64,000 bases of DNA, from positions 5,828,001-5,892,000 of the forward strand of contig NZ_CP076103.1 of NCBI RefSeq assembly GCF_018732085.1, read 5' to 3'. Numbering within the stretch: the stretch's first letter is position 1; every line of letters begins with the position of its first letter. This stretch comes from Lysobacter capsici (GTDB lineage: Bacteria; Pseudomonadota; Gammaproteobacteria; Xanthomonadales; Xanthomonadaceae). The position numbers and the translations under genes were made by a program. The notes beneath the pieces are model-generated. The model was not told the origin of the DNA. It worked only from the letters and a program-made list of their open reading frames with translations, and ran no database searches. Positions 17,447 through 27,787 of the stretch are shown here, in pieces.

Positions 17447-18115
17447 TCAGTCGGCCTCTTCGGGCGGCGGCACGATCGCGCCCGGATCGAGCGCCAGGCG
17501 GCCGGCGATCAGCACCGCCTGGGTGCGGTTGTTGGCGCCGAGCTTGCGTAGGATCGCGGTGACGTGGGCCTTGACCGTGGCTTCCGACACGCCCAGTTCG
17601 TAGCCGATCTGCTTGTTCAACAGGCCCGAGCCGAGCATCTGCAGCACCCGGAACTGCTGCGGGGTGAGGTCGCGCAAGCGCTGCGCGGCGTCGTGTTCCT
17701 CGGCGTTGGCGGCGGGCGCGGCGAACGCGGCGGCGGGCGCCCAGCGATCGCCGTCGAGCACGGTGGTCAGGGCCTCGCCCAGGGTCACCGCGTCGGCGGA
17801 TTTGGGGATGAAACCGACCGCGCCGTGATCGAGCGCGCGGCGCATCGTCGCCGGCTCCTCGCGCGCGGACACCACCACGATCGGCAACTGCGGATGCAGC
17901 GCGCGCAGATGCACCAGCGCGCTGAAGCCTTGCGCGCCGGGCATGTTGAGATCGAGCAGCAGCAGGTCGGCGTCGGATTCGGCCTCGACCAGGGCGTACA
18001 GCGCATCGACGCTGTCGGCCTCGCGCAGGGCCGCATCCGGCAGCACCCGCGCGACCGCGCCACGCAGGGCTTCGCGGAACAGCGGGTGGTCGTCGGCGAT
18101 CAGCAGGGTCGGCAT
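17447..18115 (-). CDS. LuxR-type response regulator, CrbR-like
   Basis: 222 residues. A receiver domain comes first, with acidic pocket D8/D9, phospho-acceptor D55 (LLLLDLNMPG) and the conserved lysine of PKSAD near 105. A LuxR helix-turn-helix follows (LTPQQFRVLQMLGSGLLNKQ, then VSEATVKAHVTAILRKL). The reverse-strand ATG at 18113-18115 is preferred over an upstream start because the receiver begins at once and GAGGT precedes it. Its neighbours, an SLC5 hybrid kinase and the acs gene, match the CrbR/ErdR setting in other gammaproteobacteria, where the regulator activates acs. The pairing is inferred from context. Confidence 0.88.
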   Translation of the reverse strand: MPTLLIADDHPLFREALRGAVARVLPDAALREADSVDALYALVEAESDADLLLLDLNMPGAQGFSALVHLRALHPQLPIVVVSAREEPATMRRALDHGAVGFIPKSADAVTLGEALTTVLDGDRWAPAAAFAAPAANAEEHDAAQRLRDLTPQQFRVLQMLGSGLLNKQIGYELGVSEATVKAHVTAILRKLGANNRTQAVLIAGRLALDPGAIVPPPEEAD

Positions 18116-18258
18116 GGGGGACCTCGGGTACTGCGTTGCGGCGGGTGTTGCGGCGGCGGACGTCATGCGTGAGCCGGACTTGCTGTCAGGGGAATCTTAC
18201 GACCAGCAGGGGTGTGGCCCGCTATTGGACGATGGGTGAAGGTGGGTGAAATGTGCGC

Positions 18259-18624
18259 ATGCTGCCGTATGAACCCTGTCTCAGATTGCCCGCTCGGCGT
18301 TTGCGTTGTCGGATGAGCGCGGCTGAGCAGCGGCTTTGGTGCTTGTTGCGGGGCAAGCAGGTCTTGGGCGTGCAGGTTTATCGGCAGAAACCGTTACTGG
18401 GGTACGTCGCGGACTTTTACGCGCCGGCGGCTCGGCTGGTGATCGAGGTGGATGGATCGCAGCACTTGACCGAGAAGGGTCTGGAGGCGGATGCGCGGCG
18501 AACCGCAGCGTTGGAGGCGCTTGGGCTGATGGTCGTGCGGTTCGACAATTTGCAGGTTTTGACAGAAACGACCGCGGTCATGGAGAAGATCTTTCGGGTG
18601 GTTTGCGAGCGAGTTCGGCGCTAA
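18259..18624 (+). CDS. DUF559 family protein (restriction-endonuclease-like fold)
   Basis: 121 residues from the ATG at 18259; a GTG two codons earlier is an alternative. Features typical of DUF559 proteins are SAAEQRLWCLLRGKQVLG, VYRQKPLLGYVADFYAP, and LVIEVDGSQH with the putative Asp/Glu metal site, then VVRFDN. These resemble Vsr-type and PD-(D/E)XK nucleases, though activity is rarely shown. It stands alone, followed by a repeat block, and has no modification gene beside it. Confidence 0.82.
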   Translation: MLPYEPCLRLPARRLRCRMSAAEQRLWCLLRGKQVLGVQVYRQKPLLGYVADFYAPAARLVIEVDGSQHLTEKGLEADARRTAALEALGLMVVRFDNLQVLTETTAVMEKIFRVVCERVRR

Positions 18625-18627
18625 GAG

Positions 18628-18870
18628 CAAATCCCCCCTGCCCCCCTTTTTCAAAGGGGGGAACCCGTCGGGTGGGATTGTTTGAGAGCTGGCGATGACG
18701 TGGCTTCGATGTCGGTCGCGTCCCCCAGATCGCCCCCCACTTTTCAAAGGGGGGGAACCCGTCAGGTGGGATTGCTTGAGAGCTGGCGATGACGTGGCTT
18801 CGATGTCGGTCGCATCCCCCAGATCGGTTCCCCCCTTTGAAAAAGGGGGGCCAGGGGGGATTTGCTTTTG
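18628..18870. repeat. Family E repeats with a 94-bp tandem duplication
   Basis: Facing CCCCCCTTTTTCAAAGGGGGG-like palindromes alternate with a conserved spacer. The spacer segment (TGAGAGCTGGCGATGACGTG and onward) occurs at about 18685 and again 94 bp later with few changes. The block lies between the DUF559 gene and the convergent acs gene. A related block is at 60363-60594. Confidence 0.85.
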
Positions 18871-18878
18871 CTCTTGAT

Positions 18879-20831
<1,953 letters not shown>

Positions 20832-21218
20832 TGCGGGCTCCTGCGTAGGGCGGGATTCGGGATTGGAGATTCGGGATTCGGATGCCGGCCACGATGATGT
20901 CGTGGCGAATCTCGAGCCCTCAATCTCGGCACCCAAGTGTGCCGCAATGCAGCAAGCGCTGCTGAGGTGGGGGCCTTTAGACCTTGGTCTAAAGGCCGGG
21001 AATCGGGAATGGAGAATCGGGAATCGGTAGAGCGGCTCTGCCTGCTTTTGATTTCCTATTCCCCATTCCCGATTCCCGATTCCCACCCCTAGACCTTGGT
21101 CGTAAACCCCGCATACAGGTGCGCTTTTTACGACCAATGGCGAATGGTGACCCACTCGGGGCGCGCGCAGGCTGGCCGCGGCCGCACCGTTCGGGCGGCA
21201 TTCTTCGGGAGGGGAATC
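20832..21218. promoter_or_regulatory. Divergent acs/porin intergenic region with two copies of an 11-bp motif
   Basis: A perfect inverted repeat, GGCCTTTAGACC-TT-GGTCTAAAGGCC, covers 20972-20997. AGACCTTGGTC inside it (20979-20989) recurs exactly at 21091-21101. The second copy is part of another inverted pair, TTGGTCGTAAA at 21096-21106 and TTTACGACCAA at 21127-21137. Between them are repeats of GGGAATCGGGAAT type. The palindromes could be regulator sites for the divergent genes. Confidence 0.5.
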
Positions 21219-22729
21219 ATGACTGTCACTCGCGTGATGACACGCAACGCCGCGCCGCGCGCAACGATCCGACGGCGGCCGCTGGCCGCGGCCTTGCTGG
21301 TCGCGCTGGCCCTGCCCGGGCTGGCCTTCGCCCAGACCGCGAAGGAAAAGGAACTCGAAGCGCGCGTCGCCGACCTGGAACGCATGGTCCAGCAACTGGT
21401 GTCGCAACAGCAGCAGGTGCAGACCCAGGTCACCGAGGTCAAGGCCGCGCAAGCCAGCGCGCCGGTCGCCGCGGTCGCCGCGCCGGGCAAGCCGAGCCTG
21501 CAGACCGCGCCGATCAACCCCGGCGCGAATCCCGGCACGCGTTTCAGCTACGGCGGCTTCATCAAGCTCGACGCCTCGGTCACCTCGACCAACGACGGCG
21601 ACATCGCCGACGGTTCGGTCGGTCGCCTGTTCTACGTGCCCAAGGCGATTCCGGTCGGCGGCGGCGGCAATCGCGAAGGCAGCGCCGACACCGACATGGG
21701 CGCGAACTTCTCGCGCTTCTGGCGCCACCGCGCCGACGACCGGGCCCGGCTCGCGCGGCGGCGCACCACCGCGTTCACCGGCACGGCACCAACGGCGACC
21801 TCGCACCAGGCCTACGTGAGCTGGACAGTCAGTGGCGCTCCGACGCTCGACGCGGCCACAACGAGCGACACGCCGACGGCCGGTCGCCCCTACGTGCCCA
21901 AGCACCGGTGGCGGCGGCGGCAACGCGCAGCGCCGACACCGACGGGCGCGGTCGTTCTCGACCGACACCGACCGGGACAGCGGCGACAAGCCGGGCTACT
22001 CGCGACCGGCGGCGCACACCGCGTTCACCGGCAACGAGATCGCACCACACGGCGACCGCGCCAGGCCCGTAGCGGCTGGCGCCGGTCAGACCTGGCGTTC
22101 AGACCGCGCGCTGCCGGACACGGCGACTGGCACCAAGGCACGGTGTTCGTGCGGCAAGCGCAGTTGCGAACCAGGGCCGGCCGTTCTCGATCACCGGAGA
22201 CGGTGCACGCCGTTCGCGGCAACATGCCCGGCGCCGGCGCGACCGCGGCACGTCACCGCGCGCTACAGCGGCATCTGGGCCAGTCGGCGCACTGGCGCGT
22301 CAGCTCAAGTCGACCGGCGATCTCCGACGCAACCGTCTGAGCTTTCGGGCAGTGGAACCTCGGCAAGACGACCTGCGTTACTCACCGCGCAGCATCGGCG
22401 ACATCGGCTGGCGAACCGACGCGGTGCTCGACGCGAACGGCGATCTGGAAAACATCGACGTCGTCTCCGGCTTCGTCGGCTGGCGGCACGTGTTCACCCC
22501 GAAGCTGCGCGGCAACCTGTTCTATTCGCGCGCGCAGTACGACCAAGACACCGCGCTGACCGGCACCGGCATCACCCACTCGGCGCAATCGGCGCACATC
22601 AACCTGATCTACACCCCGATTCCGAAGCTCGATGTGGGCGCGGAATACATCTGGGGCCAGCGCGAGATCGAAAGCGGCGACAAGGGCGAGATCAATCGTC
22701 TGCAGACGCATGTGAAGTACAGCTTCTGA
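21219..22729 (+). pseudogene. Broken DcaP-like outer membrane porin gene
   Basis: The ATG at 21219 follows GGGAGGGG. Codons 1 to about 165 encode a signal peptide (ALPGLAFAQT), a coiled coil (KELEARVADLERMVQQLVSQ) and the start of a porin barrel (FSYGGFIKLDASVTSTNDGD). From 22370 a different frame encodes an intact barrel end (VVSGFVGWRHVFTPKLRGNL ... THVKYSF, stop at 22729). Between about 21730 and 22370 the frame is lost. Recognisable pieces (AYVSW, TAFTGNEIA, GQTW, ALPDT, VFVRQAQ) occur in different frames, and 21840-21950 looks like a deletion-riddled copy of 21570-21720. DcaP-type trimers take up dicarboxylates and related acids. Genuine decay and assembly error are both possible. Confidence 0.75.
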
Positions 22730-22761
22730 ATGCGCAACTCGGGCCGCGACGCCTCTACCTA

Positions 22762-22848
22762 CCGTCATTCCCGCGAAGGCGGGAATCCAGGGCTTCACCC
22801 AGGCATGACTCTGAAGTCTCTGGATTCCCGCCTTCGCGGGAATGACGG
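22762..22848. repeat. 87-bp palindromic element, family C
   Basis: Arms GTCATTCCCGCGAAGGCGGGAATCCA and its complement flank a core with GGCATGACTCTGAAGTCT. Almost the same element occurs at 62785-62869 in the opposite orientation. It sits between the porin remnant and the MHS permease gene. Confidence 0.88.
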
Positions 22849-22962
22849 TCGGAGGGATTCGAGACTCGTGATCAAACACTTTTTCTAGCAAACACAGTTT
22901 CTGACACAGAAAAACCCCGGCGGGCCCCGGCCCGCTCCTTCTCACTGTTCGGGGGAACAGAC

Positions 22963-24627
22963 ATGTCCAGCACCGCCGCAAACGCGCCGCCGTCCACCGC
23001 GCCGCTGACCAAGGGTCATAAGAAAGTCATTTTCGCCTCAAGCCTCGGCACCGTGTTCGAGTGGTACGACTTCTATCTGTACGGCTCGCTCGCGGTCATC
23101 ATCGGCAAGCAGTTCTTCGGCGGCCTCAACGAGACCAGCCAGTTCATCTTCGCCCTGCTCGCGTTCGCCGCCGGCTTCGCGGTGCGTCCGTTCGGCGCGC
23201 TGGTGTTCGGCCGACTCGGCGACATGATCGGACGCAAGTACACCTTCCTGATCACCATCGTGCTGATGGGCCTGTCGACCTTCCTGGTCGGCATCCTGCC
23301 CAGCTACGAGACCATGGGCATCACCGCGCCGGTGATCCTGATCGTGTTGCGGTTGCTGCAGGGCCTCGCGCTCGGCGGCGAGTACGGCGGCGCGGCCACT
23401 TATGTCGCCGAGCACGCGCCCAACGGCAAGCGCGGCCTGTACACCAGCTTCATCCAGACCACCGCGACCATCGGCCTGTTCCTGTCGCTGCTGGTGATCT
23501 GGGCCTGCCGCAACTGGCTGGGCAAGGACGATTTCGAAGCCTGGGGCTGGCGCATCCCGTTCTGGTTCTCGGTGATCCTGCTAGGCGTGTCGGTGTGGAT
23601 CCGCATGCAGCTGGCCGAATCGCCGCTGTTCCAGCAGATGAAGGCCGAAGGCAAGACCTCCAAGGCGCCGATCACCGAGAGCTTCTTCTCCAGGAACGGC
23701 AAGATCGCGTTGCTCGCGCTGCTCGGCGCGACCGCGGGCCAGGCGGTGGTGTGGTACGGCGGCCAGTTCTACTCGCTGTTCTTCCTGACCAAGACCCTCG
23801 GCATGGACCCGAACCAGGCCGACATCCTGATCGCCATCGCGCTCGCGCTGGCCACCGGCGGATTCATCCTGTTCGGCTGGCTGTCGGACAAGATCGGCCG
23901 CAAGAAGATCGTGCTGGCCGGTTGCCTGATCGCGGTGTTCACCTACTTCCCGGTGTTCAAGGCGCTCACCCACAACGTCAACCCGGCGCTGGAAGCCGCG
24001 GTCGCCGCCTCGCCGGTCACCGTCACCGCCGATCCGGAGCGTTGCGCGTTCCAGTTCGATCCGGTCGGCAAGGCCGCGTTCAAGCAATCGTGCGACGTGA
24101 TCAAGTCGGCGCTGGCCAAGAAGGGCATCCCCTACGTCAACGCGGCCGGTCCGGCCGGCAGTCTGGCCACGGTGAGCATCGGCGGGGCGAGCTTGAACAG
24201 CTTCGAAGGCGAAGCGCTCGACAGCGCGACGTTCAAGGCGCAGTCCGAAGCGTTCGGCAAACAGCTCAGCGCGGCGTTGACCACCGCCGGCTACCCGGCC
24301 AAGGCCGACCCGGCGCAGATCAACAAGCCGATGGTGATCGCGCTGCTGACCTTCCTGGTGCTGTTGGTGACCATGGTCTACGGCCCGATCGCCGCCTGGC
24401 TGGTCGAGCTGTTCCCGACCCGCATCCGCTACACCTCGATGTCGCTGCCGTACCACATCGGCAACGGCTGGTTCGGCGGCTTCCTGCCGTTCACCGCCTT
24501 CGCCATCGTCGCCGCCACCGGCGATATCTACAGCGGCCTGTGGTATCCGATCATCGTCGCGGCGATGACCGTGGTGATCGGCGCGCTGTTCCTGCCGGAA
24601 ACCAAGGATCGCGACATCACCCTGTGA
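22963..24627 (+). CDS. MHS-family major facilitator permease with a large periplasmic insert
   Basis: 554 residues; most MHS permeases have about 430. It has FEWYDFYLYG in helix 1, GRLGDMIGRKY between helices 2 and 3, RLLQGLALGGEYGGA in helix 4, and SDKIGRKK between helices 8 and 9, all MHS signatures. Residues about 340-455 form an insert after helix 9, which should face the periplasm. It holds C361 and C377, which could form a disulfide. The family carries organic acids and zwitterions by proton symport. Lying beside acs and a porin remnant, an organic-acid substrate such as acetate or a dicarboxylate is likely but unproven. A terminator follows. Confidence 0.88.
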   Translation: MSSTAANAPPSTAPLTKGHKKVIFASSLGTVFEWYDFYLYGSLAVIIGKQFFGGLNETSQFIFALLAFAAGFAVRPFGALVFGRLGDMIGRKYTFLITIVLMGLSTFLVGILPSYETMGITAPVILIVLRLLQGLALGGEYGGAATYVAEHAPNGKRGLYTSFIQTTATIGLFLSLLVIWACRNWLGKDDFEAWGWRIPFWFSVILLGVSVWIRMQLAESPLFQQMKAEGKTSKAPITESFFSRNGKIALLALLGATAGQAVVWYGGQFYSLFFLTKTLGMDPNQADILIAIALALATGGFILFGWLSDKIGRKKIVLAGCLIAVFTYFPVFKALTHNVNPALEAAVAASPVTVTADPERCAFQFDPVGKAAFKQSCDVIKSALAKKGIPYVNAAGPAGSLATVSIGGASLNSFEGEALDSATFKAQSEAFGKQLSAALTTAGYPAKADPAQINKPMVIALLTFLVLLVTMVYGPIAAWLVELFPTRIRYTSMSLPYHIGNGWFGGFLPFTAFAIVAATGDIYSGLWYPIIVAAMTVVIGALFLPETKDRDITL

Positions 24628-24656
24628 TCGCGTGAAACTTGCAGCACGCACGAAAG

Positions 24657-24689
24657 CAACAACGCCGGCGAAAGCCGGCGTTGTTGTTT
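24657..24689 (+). terminator. Rho-independent terminator of the MHS permease gene
   Basis: CAACAACGCCGGC (24657-24669), loop GAAA, and GCCGGCGTTGTTG (24674-24686) form a perfect 13-bp stem followed by TTTG. Confidence 0.8.
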
Positions 24690-24833
24690 GCGCATCGCGG
24701 CGATGCCGAACGTCGCGCCCGACGGCATCGCAACTGCGACGCCGGTCGCAGCCGAATCGCGTGCCGGGCGGCCGGTCGCGCGACATGAACGCCGCGCATC
24801 GACGCCGGCCCCGGCAAGCCCTAGCATCGCGGC

Positions 24834-25415
24834 ATGTCCTCCCTGCCGACCCTGCTGGACGAAGTGCGCGCCTGCACCCGCTGCGAAGCGCACCTGCCGC
24901 ACGGGCCGCGGCCGGTGGTGCAGGTGGGCGCGAGCGCGCGGATCCTGATCGCCGGGCAGGCCCCGGGACGCAAGGTCCACGAAAGCGGCATCCCGTTCGA
25001 CGATGCCAGCGGCGAGCGTCTGCGCGCGTGGCTGGGGCTGTCGCGCGAATTGTTCTACGACGCCGACCGGGTCGCGATCCTGCCGATGGGGTTCTGCTTT
25101 CCCGGCACCGGCCGCGCCGGCGATCTGCCGCCGCGGCCGGAATGCGCGCCGACCTGGCGCGCGCGCCTGATGTCGCGCTTGAATCATCTGCAACTGACCC
25201 TGGCCGTGGGCCAGTACGCGCAGGCGTATCACCTGCCCGACGCGGGCGCGTCGCTGACCCAGGCCGTGCAGGCATGGCGCGACACCTGGCCCACCGTGGT
25301 CGCGCTGCCGCATCCGAGCCCGCGCAACAATCTGTGGCTCAAGCGCAATGCGTGGTTCGAACGCGAGCTGGTGCCGCTGCTGCGCGAGCGGGTCGCGCAG
25401 GTGCTTGCGGATTGA
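24834..25415 (+). CDS. Uracil-DNA glycosylase family protein
   Basis: 193 residues. GQAPGRKVHESGIPFDD starts at 41 and HPSPRN is at 160-165. These correspond to the water-activating and DNA-intercalating loops of the UDG superfamily. An N-terminal CTRC pair (C14, C17) is present, but the further cysteines of the iron-sulfur families 4 and 5 are not evident. Activity on uracil is therefore uncertain, and the protein may be one of the poorly studied UDG-like groups. The stand-alone ATG follows a gap of about 150 bp after the permease terminator. Confidence 0.82.
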   Translation: MSSLPTLLDEVRACTRCEAHLPHGPRPVVQVGASARILIAGQAPGRKVHESGIPFDDASGERLRAWLGLSRELFYDADRVAILPMGFCFPGTGRAGDLPPRPECAPTWRARLMSRLNHLQLTLAVGQYAQAYHLPDAGASLTQAVQAWRDTWPTVVALPHPSPRNNLWLKRNAWFERELVPLLRERVAQVLAD

Positions 25416-25521
25416 TCGCGCCGGCTTGAATCAGACCCGGTTCAAGCACAAGCGCGCGGATCGAGCCTGTCGTCTTCGCACCGTTCGAACCCGGCGCTCG
25501 GCGCGATCATTGATACACGAA

Positions 25522-26112
25522 CTACGGCATCTCCCACTCGTAGCGGATCGCCAGCAGGCGCAGCGCGAAACCGCCGCCCAGGCACAACAGCACGCCGACG
25601 TTCTCGGCCACGCCCACGCGCAACAACAGCAGATAGGCCACGCCGGTCAGCAGCGAGATCACCGCGTACAGCTCGCGCTGGAACACCAGCGGAATCTCGT
25701 TGCACAGCACGTCGCGCAGCACGCCGCCGAAGGCGCCGGTCAGCATGCCGGCGATCACCACGATCGCGGGTTGATGACCGGCTTCGCGCGCCACCGCGCA
25801 GCCGATCAGGGTGAACGCGATCAGGCCGAGCGCGTCCAGCCACAGGAAGGTGCGGCGCAGGTAATGCAGTTTCTTGGCCAGGAACGTGGCCGCGATCGCC
25901 GCGCCGATGGTGTAGGCCAGGTATTCGGGATGGCGCACCCAGCCCAGCGGATAGTGACCGAGCACGATGTCGCGCAGCGAGCCGCCGCCGAGCGCGGTGA
26001 CGCAGGCGATGATGACCACGCCGAACAGGTCCATGCGCCGGCGCCCGGCGGACAGCGCGCCGGTCATGGCTTCGGCGCTGATGGCGATGAGGTAGATGAT
26101 CTGCAACAACAT
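25522..26112 (-). CDS. PF03458 family membrane protein (UPF0126/TRIC-type, probable glycine transporter)
   Basis: 196 residues with about seven helices in two repeated halves. Each half has the family's small-residue motif, ALGGGSLRDIVLG near 42-54 and GAFGGVLRDVLCNEIP near 128-143. YicG and YadS of Escherichia coli are relatives. PF03458 is considered a glycine transporter family, and the tandem glycine riboswitch just upstream fits that well. A longer reading frame reaches 26253, but the ATG at 26110-26112 starts at the expected first helix (LLQIIYLIAI). Confidence 0.9.
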   Translation of the reverse strand: MLLQIIYLIAISAEAMTGALSAGRRRMDLFGVVIIACVTALGGGSLRDIVLGHYPLGWVRHPEYLAYTIGAAIAATFLAKKLHYLRRTFLWLDALGLIAFTLIGCAVAREAGHQPAIVVIAGMLTGAFGGVLRDVLCNEIPLVFQRELYAVISLLTGVAYLLLLRVGVAENVGVLLCLGGGFALRLLAIRYEWEMP

Positions 26113-26309
26113 GGCGGTGCTCCGTCGGACGATACGGGAGAACCGCGGCCATGCGACGCATACCCACGCGCGATGCGGTGCCCGCATGCGGCCGGCGACC
26201 GGCAGCGCGCGAAGCGACGACGCGCAGCAGCAGGCCGCGCATCGTGCATGCACTCATGAGTTTGCGCGGCATCGTCGAACGACGAAGGCCACGGCGCCGC
26301 TCCCGCTGT

Positions 26310-26503
26310 CCTTTTACCTGAGAGTTTGGGCGGCCCGGCGCGGCGCGTCGGACCGCTTGCCCCTTCGGTGGGCCGCGTGGCGACCTCTCTCCAGATCGGC
26401 GTTGGTGTCCGCAGTGCTCCGGCCGAACGGCCGAGCCTGAGCGATTATGGGAGCCTGCGCCTTCGGCGGGCATCGACCGCGAGGCCGGCGCCACTCTTCT
26501 GCG
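26310..26503 (-). promoter_or_regulatory. Tandem glycine riboswitch
   Basis: Read on the reverse strand, the first aptamer runs from about 26503 to 26435, with GCAGAAGAGT, CCGCCGAAGGCGCA and CGCTCAGGC. The second runs from 26394 to about 26310, with CTGGAGAGAGG, CACCGAAGGGGCAA and ACTCTCAGG followed by AAAAGGACAG. The AGAG entry, the CCGAAGGxGCAA core and the CTCAGG closing strand are the hallmarks of the glycine aptamer, and two in a row is the common form. The only gene downstream is the PF03458 gene at 25522-26112, with a leader of about 200 bases between. Confidence 0.9.
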
Positions 26504-26505
26504 AA

Positions 26506-27043
26506 CGGGGCGGATGGTAGCAGGTGACGGTGCGTGAAAGGTTTTCGGACCTGGTCGCCTTGCCGCTCGCGGTGAGCTTTCGGGCATGGATATGCGGGAG
26601 CTGTGTGGCGTAGCGCCTGATGAAAGAGTCGCAGCTGTTGCCTTGCTGTTGCCATGCGGTTGCTGTTGGCGGGCGCGAGTTTCGATCGCGACATCGCAAC
26701 TGCGACGCGACCTGTAACTCCGCGGTCGCGGCTCGCGCCGCTCCTACAGTCGGACCTCCGACAACCAATCGAACCACCAACAATGTCGCGGCTCGTCATC
26801 CCATCACTCCGTTACCTCGTCACTCACCTCCATTACTTGTCACCTGACGGCTGACGATCGACAACCAACAACGCGAGCGGGCCATCCCCCTGTAGGAGCG
26901 GCGCAAGCCGCGACCGCGACACCGCACAAACCGCGCACCCCAACCGGCCTGCATACGGCGCAAACCGACTTCGACGCCGCATATGCGCCGCAACCTGAAA
27001 ACCCTCGATCGCGGCTCACGCCGCTCCTGCAATCGGACCTCGA
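26506..27043. repeat. Gap with three family A repeats
   Basis: No gene is supported. Family A palindromes lie at 26721-26749, 26890-26918 and 27007-27030, the first and third in reverse orientation. Promoter sequences for the riboswitch transcript should lie near its upper end, but none is clear. Confidence 0.7.
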
Positions 27044-27787
27044 TCAGCACGGCGGCGCGGGATCGGCCAGCGCCTCGACCATCGACTGCTCCAGCGACCG
27101 CGCCGGATCGGCGCGGATTGCATCGAGCTCATCGCTCGCCCACTCGCGGCGTAGACGGCCGTCCATCAACAGCACCGCGCGATTGATGAAACGCTCGGCG
27201 ACATCCAGCGAATGGGTCGCCAGCAACACCGCGGTGCCGCGTTCGGCGGCGAGCCGTTGCAGGTGATGCTTGAGCGCATACGCGCTCAGCGGATCGAGCC
27301 CGTTGAGCGGTTCGTCCAGCACCAGCAACGGCGGTTCGCCGAGCAAGCCCAGCAAGATCGCGAGTTTCTGCCGCGTGCCCAGCGAGTACTGGCCGATGCG
27401 GCGGTCGAGCATCGCGGTGCAGCCCAGGGTTTCGGCCAGGGCCAGGGTGGCGGCGGGAATCTCGCCGACGCCGCGCGCGCCGGCGAACAGCCGCAGGCAT
27501 TCGCGTCCGCTCAGCAAGGGCGGCAGTTGCGCCGGATCGACCGCGAAGCCCAACTGCCGACGCGCGGCCAGGGGCTCGCGCACGATGTCGTGACCGCCGA
27601 TCAGTACGCGGCCGGCGCTAGGCCGCTGAATGCCGGCCAGGCAATGCAGCAAGGTGGTCTTGCCCGAACCGTTCGGTCCGATCAGGGCGACGAATTCGCC
27701 GCCGCGCAGGTGCAGGTCGATGCCGTGCAGTACGGCGTGTTCGTCGTAGCGGTGCTGCAACGCATCGAGTTCGAGCATGAAGTTCAT
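27044..27787 (-). CDS. ABC transporter ATP-binding protein
   Basis: 247 residues. The Walker A motif GPNGSGKTT is at 37-45, Walker B is LLVLDEPLNGLD, and the switch histidine is in ATHSLD. The signature motif reads YSLGTRQKLAI rather than the usual LSGGQ, as is common in exporter-type two-gene systems of the CcmA/NatA class. It overlaps the stop of the upstream permease gene by four bases (ATGA on the reverse strand). It powers the transporter with that permease; the substrate is unknown. Confidence 0.9.
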   Translation of the reverse strand: MNFMLELDALQHRYDEHAVLHGIDLHLRGGEFVALIGPNGSGKTTLLHCLAGIQRPSAGRVLIGGHDIVREPLAARRQLGFAVDPAQLPPLLSGRECLRLFAGARGVGEIPAATLALAETLGCTAMLDRRIGQYSLGTRQKLAILLGLLGEPPLLVLDEPLNGLDPLSAYALKHHLQRLAAERGTAVLLATHSLDVAERFINRAVLLMDGRLRREWASDELDAIRADPARSLEQSMVEALADPAPPC

